Source of the DNA: Actinomycetes bacterium
Lineage (GTDB): Bacteria > Actinomycetota > Acidimicrobiia > Acidimicrobiales > Microtrichaceae
Assembly (NCBI GenBank): GCA_023434535.1
Contig: JAEYSR010000027.1
Coordinates: 1 to 13,098, forward strand
Length of the DNA stretch: 13,098 bases
Direction of reading: 5' to 3'
Shown here: positions 7,733-13,098 of the stretch, in pieces
How positions within the stretch are numbered: position 1 is the stretch's first letter
How the letters are laid out: every line of letters begins with the position of its first letter
Notes under the pieces: generated by a model
Seen by the model: the letters and a program-made list of their open reading frames with translations, nothing else
Databases searched by the model: none
Told to the model about the DNA's origin: nothing
Made by a program: the position numbers and the translations under genes

Positions 7733-8365
7733 GTGACGCCGACGCCGATGTTCCCGCTGGGGTCGGTGCTCCTGCCGACCATGCTCCTGCCGCTCCACGT
7801 GTTCGAGGAGCGCTACCGCCGGTTGGTGGACGACGTGCTCGCCGTCGAGCCCGCCGAGTTCGGCGTGACCCTCATCGAGCGAGGCAGCGAGGTCGGCGGC
7901 GGCGACGTGCGCTCCGCCGTGGGTTGCACCGCCCGTGTGCTGGAGGCCCAGCGCGCCCCCGACGGTCGATGGGCGTTGCTCTGCGTGGGCGAGCGCCGGG
8001 TACGTGTCACCGAGTGGATGGCCGACGACCCGTACCCGCTGGCGACGATCGAGGACTGGCCCGACCCGACGCCGGAGGATCCCGCAGGGCTCAGGGAGCT
8101 GTGCGACGCCGCGGAGATCCGGGTCCGGAGGGTCGCCGCTCTCGGCTCCGAGCTCGGGGGACCCGGCCTGCCGGAGCCGCTCGAGCTGAGCGACGACCTG
8201 GTCGAGCGGACCTACCAGCTGGCGGTCCTGTCGCCCGTCGGACCGCTCGACCGACTGGGCCTCCTCGGCGCGGCCGATCCGGAGACCCGCGTGCGGCAGC
8301 TGGCGGTCCACCTGGAGGAGCAGGAGTCGCTGGTCCGGGCCCGCCTGGCCTTCGGCGACGGCTGA
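7733..8365 (+). CDS. Stand-alone Lon N-terminal (substrate-binding) domain protein
   Basis: A 210-residue protein with the LON substrate-binding fold only. It has no AAA+ or Ser-Lys protease domain. The opening FPLGSVLLPTMLLPLHVFEERYR is the hallmark of this family, followed by EFGVTLIERGSEVGGGD, an AQR-type strand and the Arg-rich GERRVRV turn. The C-terminal part is helical, ending near EEQESLVRARLAFGDG. The GTG at 7733 lies 11 bases after the dacB stop and gives a five-residue lead before the conserved segment; an ATG at 7748 is the alternative. Such proteins are common in actinobacteria, and their role, perhaps as adaptor or peptide binder, is not established. Co-transcription with dacB is likely from spacing. 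Confidence 0.9.
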   Translation: MTPTPMFPLGSVLLPTMLLPLHVFEERYRRLVDDVLAVEPAEFGVTLIERGSEVGGGDVRSAVGCTARVLEAQRAPDGRWALLCVGERRVRVTEWMADDPYPLATIEDWPDPTPEDPAGLRELCDAAEIRVRRVAALGSELGGPGLPEPLELSDDLVERTYQLAVLSPVGPLDRLGLLGAADPETRVRQLAVHLEEQESLVRARLAFGDG

Positions 8366-8370
8366 GGGGA

Positions 8371-8389
8371 CCGGGCCCGACCCGCCCGG
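8371..8389 (+). terminator. Short hairpin after the Lon-domain gene
   Basis: CCGGGC (8371-8376) and GCCCGG (8384-8389) form a six-pair stem with a seven-base loop, five bases after the stop at 8365. No T tract follows. Such small GC stems arise by chance in DNA of this composition, so it is weak evidence of termination before the next cluster. Confidence 0.25.
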
Positions 8390-8393
8390 GTGC

Positions 8394-8418
8394 TACAACA
8401 GTCCACGACCCGAGGAGG
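8394..8418 (+). promoter_or_regulatory. Candidate -10 and strong ribosome-binding site
   Basis: TACAAC (8394-8399) is a partial -10 match. It is followed by a perfect AGGAGG (8413-8418) four bases before the GTG at 8423. The Shine-Dalgarno decides the start: an in-frame GTG at 8390 lies upstream of it and lacks one. This is the strongest ribosome-binding site in the window. The promoter part is tentative, since no -35 element was identified. Confidence 0.4.
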
Positions 8419-8422
8419 CAAC

Positions 8423-8827
8423 GTGGCCGACACCACGACCACCGACACGACCCTGTCCACGCGCGTGCGCCCGTGGACGGCCCCTGCTCCGGAGCCGAGC
8501 GGACCGATCGCCCAGGCCACCGAGCTCAAGGACATGGTCGTCGCGTACGCCAAGCAGGAGACGATCGATCCGCTGATCACGCTGCGGCGCTACATGGCGT
8601 TCGGCATCGGCGGTGCGCTCTTCATCGGCCTCGGCCTCTGCTTCGGGTTGCTGGCGCTGCTCCGCGGCCTCCAGGAGATCGAGCTCTTCAACGACCCGCT
8701 CGAGGTGGACGGCGGCACCTGGAGCTGGGCGCCGTACGCCATCACGACCCTCGTGGGCGCCGTGCTCGCCGGCCTGTTCGTCCATCGACTCGTCAAGTTC
8801 GTCAACCAGCAGGGGAGCTCCCGATGA
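8423..8827 (+). CDS. Small two-helix membrane protein, holin-X-like
   Basis: A 134-residue protein starting at GTG behind AGGAGG. The first 40 residues are Thr/Pro-rich and hydrophilic. A short amphipathic stretch (ATELKDMVVAYAKQETIDPL) follows, then a first hydrophobic helix (about 62-82, GIGGALFIGLGLCFGLLALL), a polar stretch containing NDPLEVDGGTW, and a second helix (about 104-122, ITTLVGAVLAGLFVHRL). It ends in a basic tail. The arrangement loosely resembles the 'putative actinobacterial holin-X' family (Phage_holin_3_6). Those are mostly chromosomal proteins of unknown role, and no lysis genes are nearby, so a true holin function should not be assumed. The stop overlaps the next start (ATGA) by four bases, suggesting translational coupling. 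Confidence 0.8.
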   Translation: MADTTTTDTTLSTRVRPWTAPAPEPSGPIAQATELKDMVVAYAKQETIDPLITLRRYMAFGIGGALFIGLGLCFGLLALLRGLQEIELFNDPLEVDGGTWSWAPYAITTLVGAVLAGLFVHRLVKFVNQQGSSR

Positions 8828-9036
8828 CCGCACCGACCGGGCCGATCACGCCTGCTGACATCAAGAACAAGCTCGGCGACATCCAGGGCGAGGCCCAGGA
8901 GCAGGTCGAGAGCGCCAAGAACCAGATCCTGGCGGTCGGCCTCGTGGTCGGGCTGCTGCTCCTGCTCGCCGCGTTCCTGCTGGGTCGGCGCGGCGGGAAG
9001 CGGTCCTCCGCCGTCATCGAGGTCCGGCGCGGCTGA
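8824..9036 (+). CDS. 70-residue single-pass membrane protein, unknown function
   Basis: Begins at an ATG overlapping the previous stop, with AGGGGAG (8811-8817) six bases upstream. Residues 1-37 are polar and probably helical (DIKNKLGDIQGEAQEQVESA), followed by one strongly hydrophobic helix (about 38-58, ILAVGLVVGLLLLLAAFLLG) and a basic tail with RRGGKR. By the positive-inside rule the C-terminus is probably cytoplasmic. The helix-then-membrane layout recalls small YqjD/DUF883-like membrane proteins, but I cannot make a firm assignment. The stop shares one base with the next start (TGATG). Confidence 0.8.
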   Translation: MTAPTGPITPADIKNKLGDIQGEAQEQVESAKNQILAVGLVVGLLLLLAAFLLGRRGGKRSSAVIEVRRG

Positions 9037-9602
9037 TGACCTTCTGGTCCTGGCTCTGGGCCAAGGCGATCTCCAAGGCGCTCGGCGACGGCTTCGGCGC
9101 CGATGTGGCGGGGCGGGCCTCGGCCTACCTGGTCGACGAGGCCCGCAAGGCGGTCGACCGCGACGAGATCCCGGTGTCGCACGTCCGTCTCCGCCCGGGC
9201 GAGAGCTACACGGTCGTGGCGCGCCCGGCTCCCACCCGGAGCGAGCGCAAGCTGGCGCGTCGCAAGAAGGCGCTGCAGGCCCAGGAGCGCCAGCTCGGCG
9301 CGCCGACCCGGCGCCAACGACGGCTGGCCCGCAAGCTGCGGGCATCCCAGCGCCGGGTGGACCACAGGCGGGTCGGGACCCGGCGTCACGCCGCAGCGGT
9401 CGCGACCGAGGCGGTCCGGGGCGCTCGGTTCGACGCCGCCATGGAGCCGACCCGCAAGCAGACCGCGGTGCGTGACGAGCTGCGGAAAGTGAGCGACGAG
9501 CTCGACGCCGTCCGCGGCAGCCGCTTCGCCGCGGTGCGCGAGAAGCGACGCATCGCGGGCCGACGCGAGCAGGTGCAGGTCTACGACGCCGCGGAGGACT
9601 GA
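9036..9602 (+). CDS. Basic coiled-coil protein, unknown function
   Basis: A 188-residue protein that I do not recognise. The first 45 residues are amphipathic and helical (MTFWSWLWAKAISKALGDGF, tryptophan-rich at the tip). A short strand segment with LRPGESYTVVARPA (about 52-65) follows. From about residue 67 to the end it is long, Arg/Lys-rich and heptad-like (SERKLARRKKALQAQERQL, then a second long helix near DELRKVSDELDAVRG). There is no signal peptide. The aromatic, amphipathic N-terminus could dock on a membrane, and the basic coil could bind nucleic acid, phospholipid or an acidic partner; both ideas are inference. It is translationally linked to the two preceding membrane proteins by one-base and four-base overlaps, so the three probably act together. 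Confidence 0.8.
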   Translation: MTFWSWLWAKAISKALGDGFGADVAGRASAYLVDEARKAVDRDEIPVSHVRLRPGESYTVVARPAPTRSERKLARRKKALQAQERQLGAPTRRQRRLARKLRASQRRVDHRRVGTRRHAAAVATEAVRGARFDAAMEPTRKQTAVRDELRKVSDELDAVRGSRFAAVREKRRIAGRREQVQVYDAAED

Positions 9603-9647
9603 CGGTCCCCGTTCTGGCCGTCGTTCCGGTCGGCGGGACGACCGTCA
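9600..9647. terminator. Inverted repeat between convergent genes
   Basis: TGACGGTC (9600-9607) is the exact reverse complement of GACCGTCA (9640-9647). CCCG (9608-9611) and CGGG (9634-9637) can extend the stem inward. It lies between the coiled-coil gene and the convergent hydrolase gene, and its left arm includes the TGA stop of the former. Position suits a bidirectional terminator. There is no T tract on either side. Confidence 0.45.
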
Positions 9648-9668
9648 CGACTGCCAGGAGCGCTCGGG

Positions 9669-10580
9669 TCAGTCGAGCGCGTCGAGCACGGCGGCCAGGT
9701 AGGCGTCCGGATCCTCGTTCTGCGGGTAGTGCCCGGCGCCGTCGACCCAGGTCCGCCGGGCGTCGGGTCGGGCCTCGAGCAGGCGATCGGTCATGGCGGC
9801 GACGGCGATCGGGTCCTCCGGACCCCAGATCACCGTCAGCGGCGACGGGTGCGTCTCGATCGCACCGGTGAAGCGCTCCTCGTTCGCCCGGCGCTCCTCG
9901 ATGTAGCGGATGGTCCGCGGCAGCAGCGTGTCGCCCCCGTCGTGGCAGACCAGCTCCGCGTGGGCCCCCATGTCGACGGTGCCCTGGTGGCGGGCGGCGA
10001 GCGTCGCCACCAGGCTCATGGCCAGCAGCTCCGGTCCGGGGCCGTTCGCGCCCCGCTCGTCGGGGAGCGAGAGCAGCATGAGCTGTCCGTCGGTGAGCTG
10101 GGCCATCGCGATGTAGATGGACCCGTTGGTCAGGACGCGCCGGGTCACCTCCACCTCCCACTCGCCGGCGGCCTGGCGCGCCAGCAGCTCGCCGCCGACC
10201 GTGTCGCCCATGTCGTGGGTCAGCAGGGCCAGCCGGTCGAGGCCGAGCCGGTCCGCCACCGCCTGCACCGCGTCCGCGGCGCCGGCGATCGTGTACGGCC
10301 GGTCCGGCTTGTCCGACAGCCCGAAGCCCGGGAGATCGACCAGGACCACGCGGCGCCGGGCCGCCAGCCGGTCGACGAGGTGGGCCCAGTCGAAGCTCGA
10401 GGTGGGGAAGCCGTGGACGACCAGCAGCGGTTCGAGGTCGCTCGACGCGTCGGCGGCCGCCACGTCGACGACGAACACCTCCTGGGCGGGCAGGGAGGGG
10501 CCCTCCACGGCCAGGCGGCGCCCGCGCGCCTCCCACTCGGCGATCTCGGGGTGGTTCCAGTTCGTCACGCGGGCGACCAT
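9669..10580 (-). CDS. Alpha/beta hydrolase, MEST/haloalkane dehalogenase-like
   Basis: A 303-residue cytoplasmic alpha/beta hydrolase. HGFPTSSFDW (56-65) supplies the oxyanion-hole HGFP motif. The nucleophile elbow reads THDMGDTVGGELLARQ, placing an aspartate (Asp123) as nucleophile, as in haloalkane dehalogenases and epoxide hydrolases rather than serine esterases. GPEDP (253-257) supplies the probable acid Asp256, and GAGHYPQNEDP (281-291) the His284. The HDxGD elbow with ELLAR, the GPxDP motif and the HYPQ-ED ending closely recall the MEST (PEG1) branch, whose substrate is unknown. The ATG at 10580 is chosen because AGGGGA lies seven bases upstream and the longer frame to 10730 adds only a low-complexity, Arg-rich stretch. 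The gene stands alone on its strand. I cannot say whether the substrate is an epoxide, a haloalkane or a lipid. Confidence 0.88.
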   Translation of the reverse strand: MVARVTNWNHPEIAEWEARGRRLAVEGPSLPAQEVFVVDVAAADASSDLEPLLVVHGFPTSSFDWAHLVDRLAARRRVVLVDLPGFGLSDKPDRPYTIAGAADAVQAVADRLGLDRLALLTHDMGDTVGGELLARQAAGEWEVEVTRRVLTNGSIYIAMAQLTDGQLMLLSLPDERGANGPGPELLAMSLVATLAARHQGTVDMGAHAELVCHDGGDTLLPRTIRYIEERRANEERFTGAIETHPSPLTVIWGPEDPIAVAAMTDRLLEARPDARRTWVDGAGHYPQNEDPDAYLAAVLDALD

Positions 10581-10668
10581 AGCTGCGTCCCCTCGCTCGT
10601 CGACGGGGAGCCGTCGGCGTGGGGAGCCGGCCCTCGGGTCCGCCTGTGTGCGACGGCCCGGGATCCTC

Positions 10669-10674
10669 CATGAT
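10669..10674 (+). promoter_or_regulatory. Possible -10 box for the sulfur-carrier gene
   Basis: CATGAT matches TATGAT at five of six bases and is followed by seven bases and a GTG at 10682, which would be a leaderless start for the sulfur carrier. It overlaps the two candidate ATG codons at 10670 and 10673, so promoter and longer start cannot both be right. Tentative. Confidence 0.3.
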
Positions 10675-10882
10675 GGGCACCGTGCTCGTCCGGCTCCGCA
10701 ACCCCAACCGAGAGATCGAGGCCGACGCACCGGTGCTGGTCTCGGTCCTGCTCGATCGACTCGGGATCAACCGGGAGTCGGTCCTCGTCGTGCGCAACGG
10801 CACGATCGTGCCCGGCGACGAGCGCCTGGAGCGCGACGACGTGGTCGAGGTGCGGCCCGTGATCTCCGGCGGCGCCTCGTGA
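10673..10882 (+). CDS. ThiS/MoaD-fold sulfur carrier, TtuB-like
   Basis: A 69-residue beta-grasp protein: strand VLVRLRNPNREIEAD, helix VLVSVLLDRLGINRESVLVV, then RNGTIVPGDERLERDDVVEVRPVISGG. This is the ubiquitin-like sulfur-carrier pattern, whose C-terminal Gly-Gly is normally adenylated and thiocarboxylated. The next gene is TtuA-like, so a TtuB role, handing sulfur to tRNA thiolation, is the best reading. A general ThiS or MoaD role is less likely without thiamine or molybdopterin genes nearby. The Gly-Gly is followed by Ala-Ser, so the diglycine is not terminal. The start is uncertain between ATG 10670, ATG 10673 and GTG 10682; none has a ribosome-binding site, and the conserved part begins at the GTG. 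The stop overlaps the next start by four bases (GTGA). Confidence 0.85.
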   Translation: MGTVLVRLRNPNREIEADAPVLVSVLLDRLGINRESVLVVRNGTIVPGDERLERDDVVEVRPVISGGAS

Positions 10883-11898
10883 AGTGCCGCGTCTGCCGTG
10901 GGCCCGCCGTCATCGACCTGCCGCGCCACAACGCCAACTTCTGCCCCGACCACTTCACGAAGTTCTGCCGTGACCAGGTCACCAGGGCGATCGACGACTT
11001 CGACATGCTGGCCCCCGACGACCGCGTCCTCGTGGCCGTGTCGGGCGGCAAGGACTCGCTGGCCGTGTGGGACCTGCTCCTCGACCTCGGCTACCAGGCG
11101 GACGGCTTCTACATCGGACTCGGCATCGGCGACTACAGCGACACCTCGGGCGGGTTCGCACGTCGGTTCGCCGAGTCCCGTGGTGCCCACCTCATCGAGG
11201 TCGACCTGGTCGAGACGTACGGCTACGACGTGCCCGGCGGCTCCCGGGCCGCCCGGCGGACGCCGTGCAGCGCGTGCGGGCTGTCCAAGCGCCACCTGTT
11301 CGACCGGGCTGCGACCGAGGGCGGCTACGACGTGGTCGTCACCGGCCACAACCTGGACGACGAGGCCGCCGTCCTGTTCGGCAACGTCCTGCACTGGCAG
11401 GTCGACTACCTGGGCCGCCAGCGCCCGGTCCTGGAGGCCGGCGACGGCTTCCCCAAGAAGGTCAAGCCGCTGGTGCGCCTGACCGAGCGGGAGACCGCGG
11501 CGTACTGCATCGTGTCGGGCATCGACTACCTGGTCGACGAGTGCCCGATGTCGGCCGGCAACAAGCACCTCGGCTACAAGGAGGCGCTGAACGAGATCGA
11601 GGTCCGTTCGCCCGGCACCAAGGCCGACTTCTACTTCGCCTTCCTCCGTCGTGCGGCCGACCTCTTCCGGCGCGACGACGCCGAGGGCCCGGGCCCGGCC
11701 GGAGAGCCGTCGGACCCGGCGAACGGCGCCCTGCGCCCGTGCGTGCGGTGCGGGTCGCCGACCTCCACGGAGATCTGCGCGTTCTGCCGACTCGTGGACC
11801 GGGCCGGCGGCCACCCGCCCGACGGCCCGATCGCCCAGCCGGTGCACCTGTCGCCGCGCACCGCCGCCCCGTCCCCGTCAGGAAGCACCACCCCGTGA
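10879..11898 (+). CDS. TtuA-like tRNA 2-thiouridine synthetase
   Basis: A 339-residue PP-loop ATPase of the TtuA/Ncs6 family, which adenylates a tRNA uridine and replaces its 2-oxygen with sulfur. In bacterial TtuA the target is U54 in the T loop. An N-terminal zinc site (Cys3, Cys6, Cys22, His25) is followed by the ATP-binding SGGKDS (55-60). PCSACG (Cys130, Cys133) and ECP (Cys222) would hold the [4Fe-4S] cluster, at the same numbers I recall for Thermus TtuA. GHNLDDEA (156-163) is a second PP-loop signature. A C-terminal zinc site (Cys288, Cys291, Cys300, Cys303) is also present. Both zinc sites separate it from TtcA and TilS. About 36 residues of Pro/Ser-rich tail follow the last cysteine. 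The GTG start overlaps the sulfur carrier and the stop overlaps trmI, each by four bases, implying coupled expression. Confidence 0.92.
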   Translation: MKCRVCRGPAVIDLPRHNANFCPDHFTKFCRDQVTRAIDDFDMLAPDDRVLVAVSGGKDSLAVWDLLLDLGYQADGFYIGLGIGDYSDTSGGFARRFAESRGAHLIEVDLVETYGYDVPGGSRAARRTPCSACGLSKRHLFDRAATEGGYDVVVTGHNLDDEAAVLFGNVLHWQVDYLGRQRPVLEAGDGFPKKVKPLVRLTERETAAYCIVSGIDYLVDECPMSAGNKHLGYKEALNEIEVRSPGTKADFYFAFLRRAADLFRRDDAEGPGPAGEPSDPANGALRPCVRCGSPTSTEICAFCRLVDRAGGHPPDGPIAQPVHLSPRTAAPSPSGSTTP

Positions 11899-12668
11899 CC
11901 GATCCTCTGCTCGCCGAAGGCGACCTGGTCCAGTTCATCGACAACAAGGACCGGCGATACCAGGCCACGCTGACCCCCGGCAAGGAGTTCCATCTCCACT
12001 CGGGGTTCATCCGCCACGACGACGTGATCGGGGTGCCCGAGGGGTCGAAGGTGGAGACCACCCGGGGCCAGGCGCTCCTGGTCATCCGCCCGACCCTCAG
12101 CGAGTTCATCCTGAAGATGCCCCGTGGCGCGCAGGTCATCTACCCCAAGGACATCGGGCCGATCCTGATGCTCGCCGACATCGGTCCCGGCGTCCGCGTC
12201 CTGGAGAGCGGCGTCGGCTCCGGCGCGTTGTCCATGGGGATGCTCCGGGCCGGCGCCGACATCGTGGGCTACGAGCTCCGCGAGGACTTCGCGGAGCGCG
12301 CCCGTCAGAATGTGGAGCGCTTCATGGGCCCCGACGTCCTCGACCGCTACCGGGTCGAGCTGAGGGACTGCTACGACGGGATCGACGAGACGCAGGTCGA
12401 CCGGGTGGTGCTGGACCTGCCCGAGCCGTGGCAGGTCGTCCCCCACGCCGAACAGGCGCTCCGACCGGGCGGCCTGATCCTGGCGTACACCCCGAGCGTG
12501 ACCCAGGTGATGCAGTTCCGGGGCGTGCTGGAGCGCTCCCGGTTCTTCGCCCCCAGCACGGTCGAGGTCCTGCAGCGGGGCTGGTACGTGGAGGGCCAGG
12601 CCGTCCGACCCGACCACCGGATGGTCGCCCACACCGGCTTCCTCACCGTCGCCCGCCTCGGCGCCTGA
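11895..12668 (+). CDS. trmI: tRNA (adenine-N1-)-methyltransferase, TrmI type (m1A58)
   Basis: A 257-residue SAM-dependent methyltransferase that makes 1-methyladenosine at position 58 of the tRNA T loop, normally as a homotetramer. The N-terminal beta domain (about 1-75, with LVQFIDNKDRRYQATL) is typical of TrmI. VIYPKDIG (81-88) precedes the Rossmann fold, whose SAM loop is LESGVGSGALS (103-113) with acidic Glu127 ending strand two. The catalytic-site motif VLDLPEPW (172-179) supplies Asp174. The C-terminus VRPDHRMVAHTGFLTVAR is a family signature. The GTG at 11895 overlaps the TtuA-like stop; AGGA about 13 bases upstream is a weak ribosome-binding site. Activity on A57 as well, as in archaeal relatives, cannot be excluded by sequence. 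Confidence 0.95.
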   Translation: MTDPLLAEGDLVQFIDNKDRRYQATLTPGKEFHLHSGFIRHDDVIGVPEGSKVETTRGQALLVIRPTLSEFILKMPRGAQVIYPKDIGPILMLADIGPGVRVLESGVGSGALSMGMLRAGADIVGYELREDFAERARQNVERFMGPDVLDRYRVELRDCYDGIDETQVDRVVLDLPEPWQVVPHAEQALRPGGLILAYTPSVTQVMQFRGVLERSRFFAPSTVEVLQRGWYVEGQAVRPDHRMVAHTGFLTVARLGA

Positions 12669-12713
12669 CCGACGGGCGCGGGGAGCACCGATCCGCGTGG
12701 ACGCTCGGCCGAC

Positions 12714-13098
12714 GTGAACGGGCTCGACGTCGTCATCGTCGTCGCCGCGGTGCTGGCCGCCGTGGGCGGGTGGCGCCTCGGCTTCCTCACCCGGTCGGTC
12801 GGCTGGATCGGAGCGGGCGTCGGATTGGCGATCGCGGTCGCGATCCTGCCGCCGCTGCTCGACCGCCTGGACCTGACCTCCGGCGGAGCGGTCGTCCTGG
12901 TCGGGTTGTGCGTCCTCGTCGTGCTGGCGTCGATCGGGCAGGGGATCGGCTCCGCCGTGGGAGCGCGCCTGGCACCGCCGGTGCGGACGGGCGCGGCCCG
13001 GCGCATCGACCAGGCCGGCGGCGCCGCCCTGGGCGTGGTCGGGGTGGCGGTGATCGCCTGGCTGCTGTTCCCGGTCATGGACCACACCAGCGGCTGGG
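12714..13098 (+). CDS. CvpA/MarP-like membrane protein, N-terminal part
   Basis: The frame opens at GTG 12714, 45 bases after trmI, and stays open to the window edge, giving 128 residues. Three or four hydrophobic helices are visible: LDVVIVVAAVLAAVGG (about 4-19), SVGWIGAGVGLAIAVAILPP, AVVLVGLCVLVVLASI, and GVVGVAVIAWLLFPV near the edge. The opening NGLDVVIVV, then GWRLGFLTRSVGWIG, is the CvpA/colicin V production pattern. It is also the N-terminus of actinobacterial MarP-type membrane serine proteases, in which a trypsin-like domain follows. Which of the two it is depends on sequence beyond the window. No clear Shine-Dalgarno precedes the GTG. Co-transcription with trmI is possible. Confidence 0.7.
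   Translation, partial: MNGLDVVIVVAAVLAAVGGWRLGFLTRSVGWIGAGVGLAIAVAILPPLLDRLDLTSGGAVVLVGLCVLVVLASIGQGIGSAVGARLAPPVRTGAARRIDQAGGAALGVVGVAVIAWLLFPVMDHTSGW

Noticed and set aside
7733..8365. Lon-domain protein as a truncated Lon protease
   Set aside because: Length and ending are normal for the stand-alone LON-domain family, and no remnant of AAA+ or protease sequence follows in any frame.
8423..8827. Holin-like protein as evidence of a prophage
   Set aside because: No endolysin, integrase or structural phage gene is nearby, and base composition matches the flanks. Holin-X-like proteins are widespread chromosomal membrane proteins.
10673..10882. Sulfur carrier as MoaD of molybdopterin synthesis
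   Set aside because: No MoaE, MoaA or other cofactor gene is adjacent, and the four-base overlap is with a tRNA thiolase gene.
8590..11847. Open frame of over 1000 codons antisense to the T-loop cassette and running through the hydrolase region
   Set aside because: It is low-complexity, and it overlaps well-supported genes on the other strand and the hydrolase in another frame. No family signature was found.
10879..11898. PP-loop protein as TilS or TtcA
   Set aside because: Paired N- and C-terminal zinc sites and the Cys130/133/222 arrangement fit TtuA/Ncs6. TtcA lacks those zinc sites, and TilS has different C-terminal domains.

Overview
The window is a gene-dense piece of a very GC-rich bacterial chromosome. 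It shows many GTG starts, start/stop overlaps of 1 to 4 bases, and TANNNT boxes placed so that transcription would begin at the start codon. With an actinobacterial-type D-Ala-D-Ala carboxypeptidase and a CvpA/MarP-like membrane protein, this suggests an actinobacterium. An Acidimicrobiia-like lineage is my guess from the look of the proteins, not something I could test. I see no phage integrase, transposase, CRISPR array, rRNA or tRNA gene.

Left block (1-3762, minus strand): a DUF6941-like small protein, a FIST sensory-domain protein and a complete transketolase, transcribed leftward in that order. A 27-bp tandem repeat lies at the FIST/transketolase junction and contains the FIST stop codon. 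A strong G/C hairpin follows the transketolase.

Middle block (3817-9602, plus strand): an NDP-forming acyl-CoA synthetase whose ATP-grasp half comes first; a class C PBP (DacB, peptidase S13) overlapping it by 4 bases; and, 11 bases on, a stand-alone Lon substrate-binding-domain protein. After a short intergenic region come three uncharacterised, overlapping small genes: a two-helix membrane protein, a single-helix membrane protein and a basic coiled-coil protein. The 3762/3817 divergent gap carries a -10-like box on each strand, each placed for leaderless transcription.

Right block: a MEST-like alpha/beta hydrolase (minus strand, 9669-10580) converges on the coiled-coil gene across an inverted repeat. 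It diverges from a plus-strand run of a ThiS/MoaD-fold sulfur carrier (TtuB-like), a TtuA-like tRNA 2-thiouridine synthetase with its zinc and iron-sulfur cysteines intact, and a TrmI-type tRNA m1A58 methyltransferase. These three overlap by 4 bases each and look like a tRNA T-loop modification cassette (s2U54/s2T54 plus m1A58). A CvpA/MarP-like membrane protein then runs off the right edge.

The points most worth follow-up are the T-loop cassette, whose sulfur carrier carries two residues beyond its Gly-Gly; the three-gene membrane/coiled-coil cluster of unknown function; and the paired leaderless promoters. No stretch longer than 300 bases lacks a gene.
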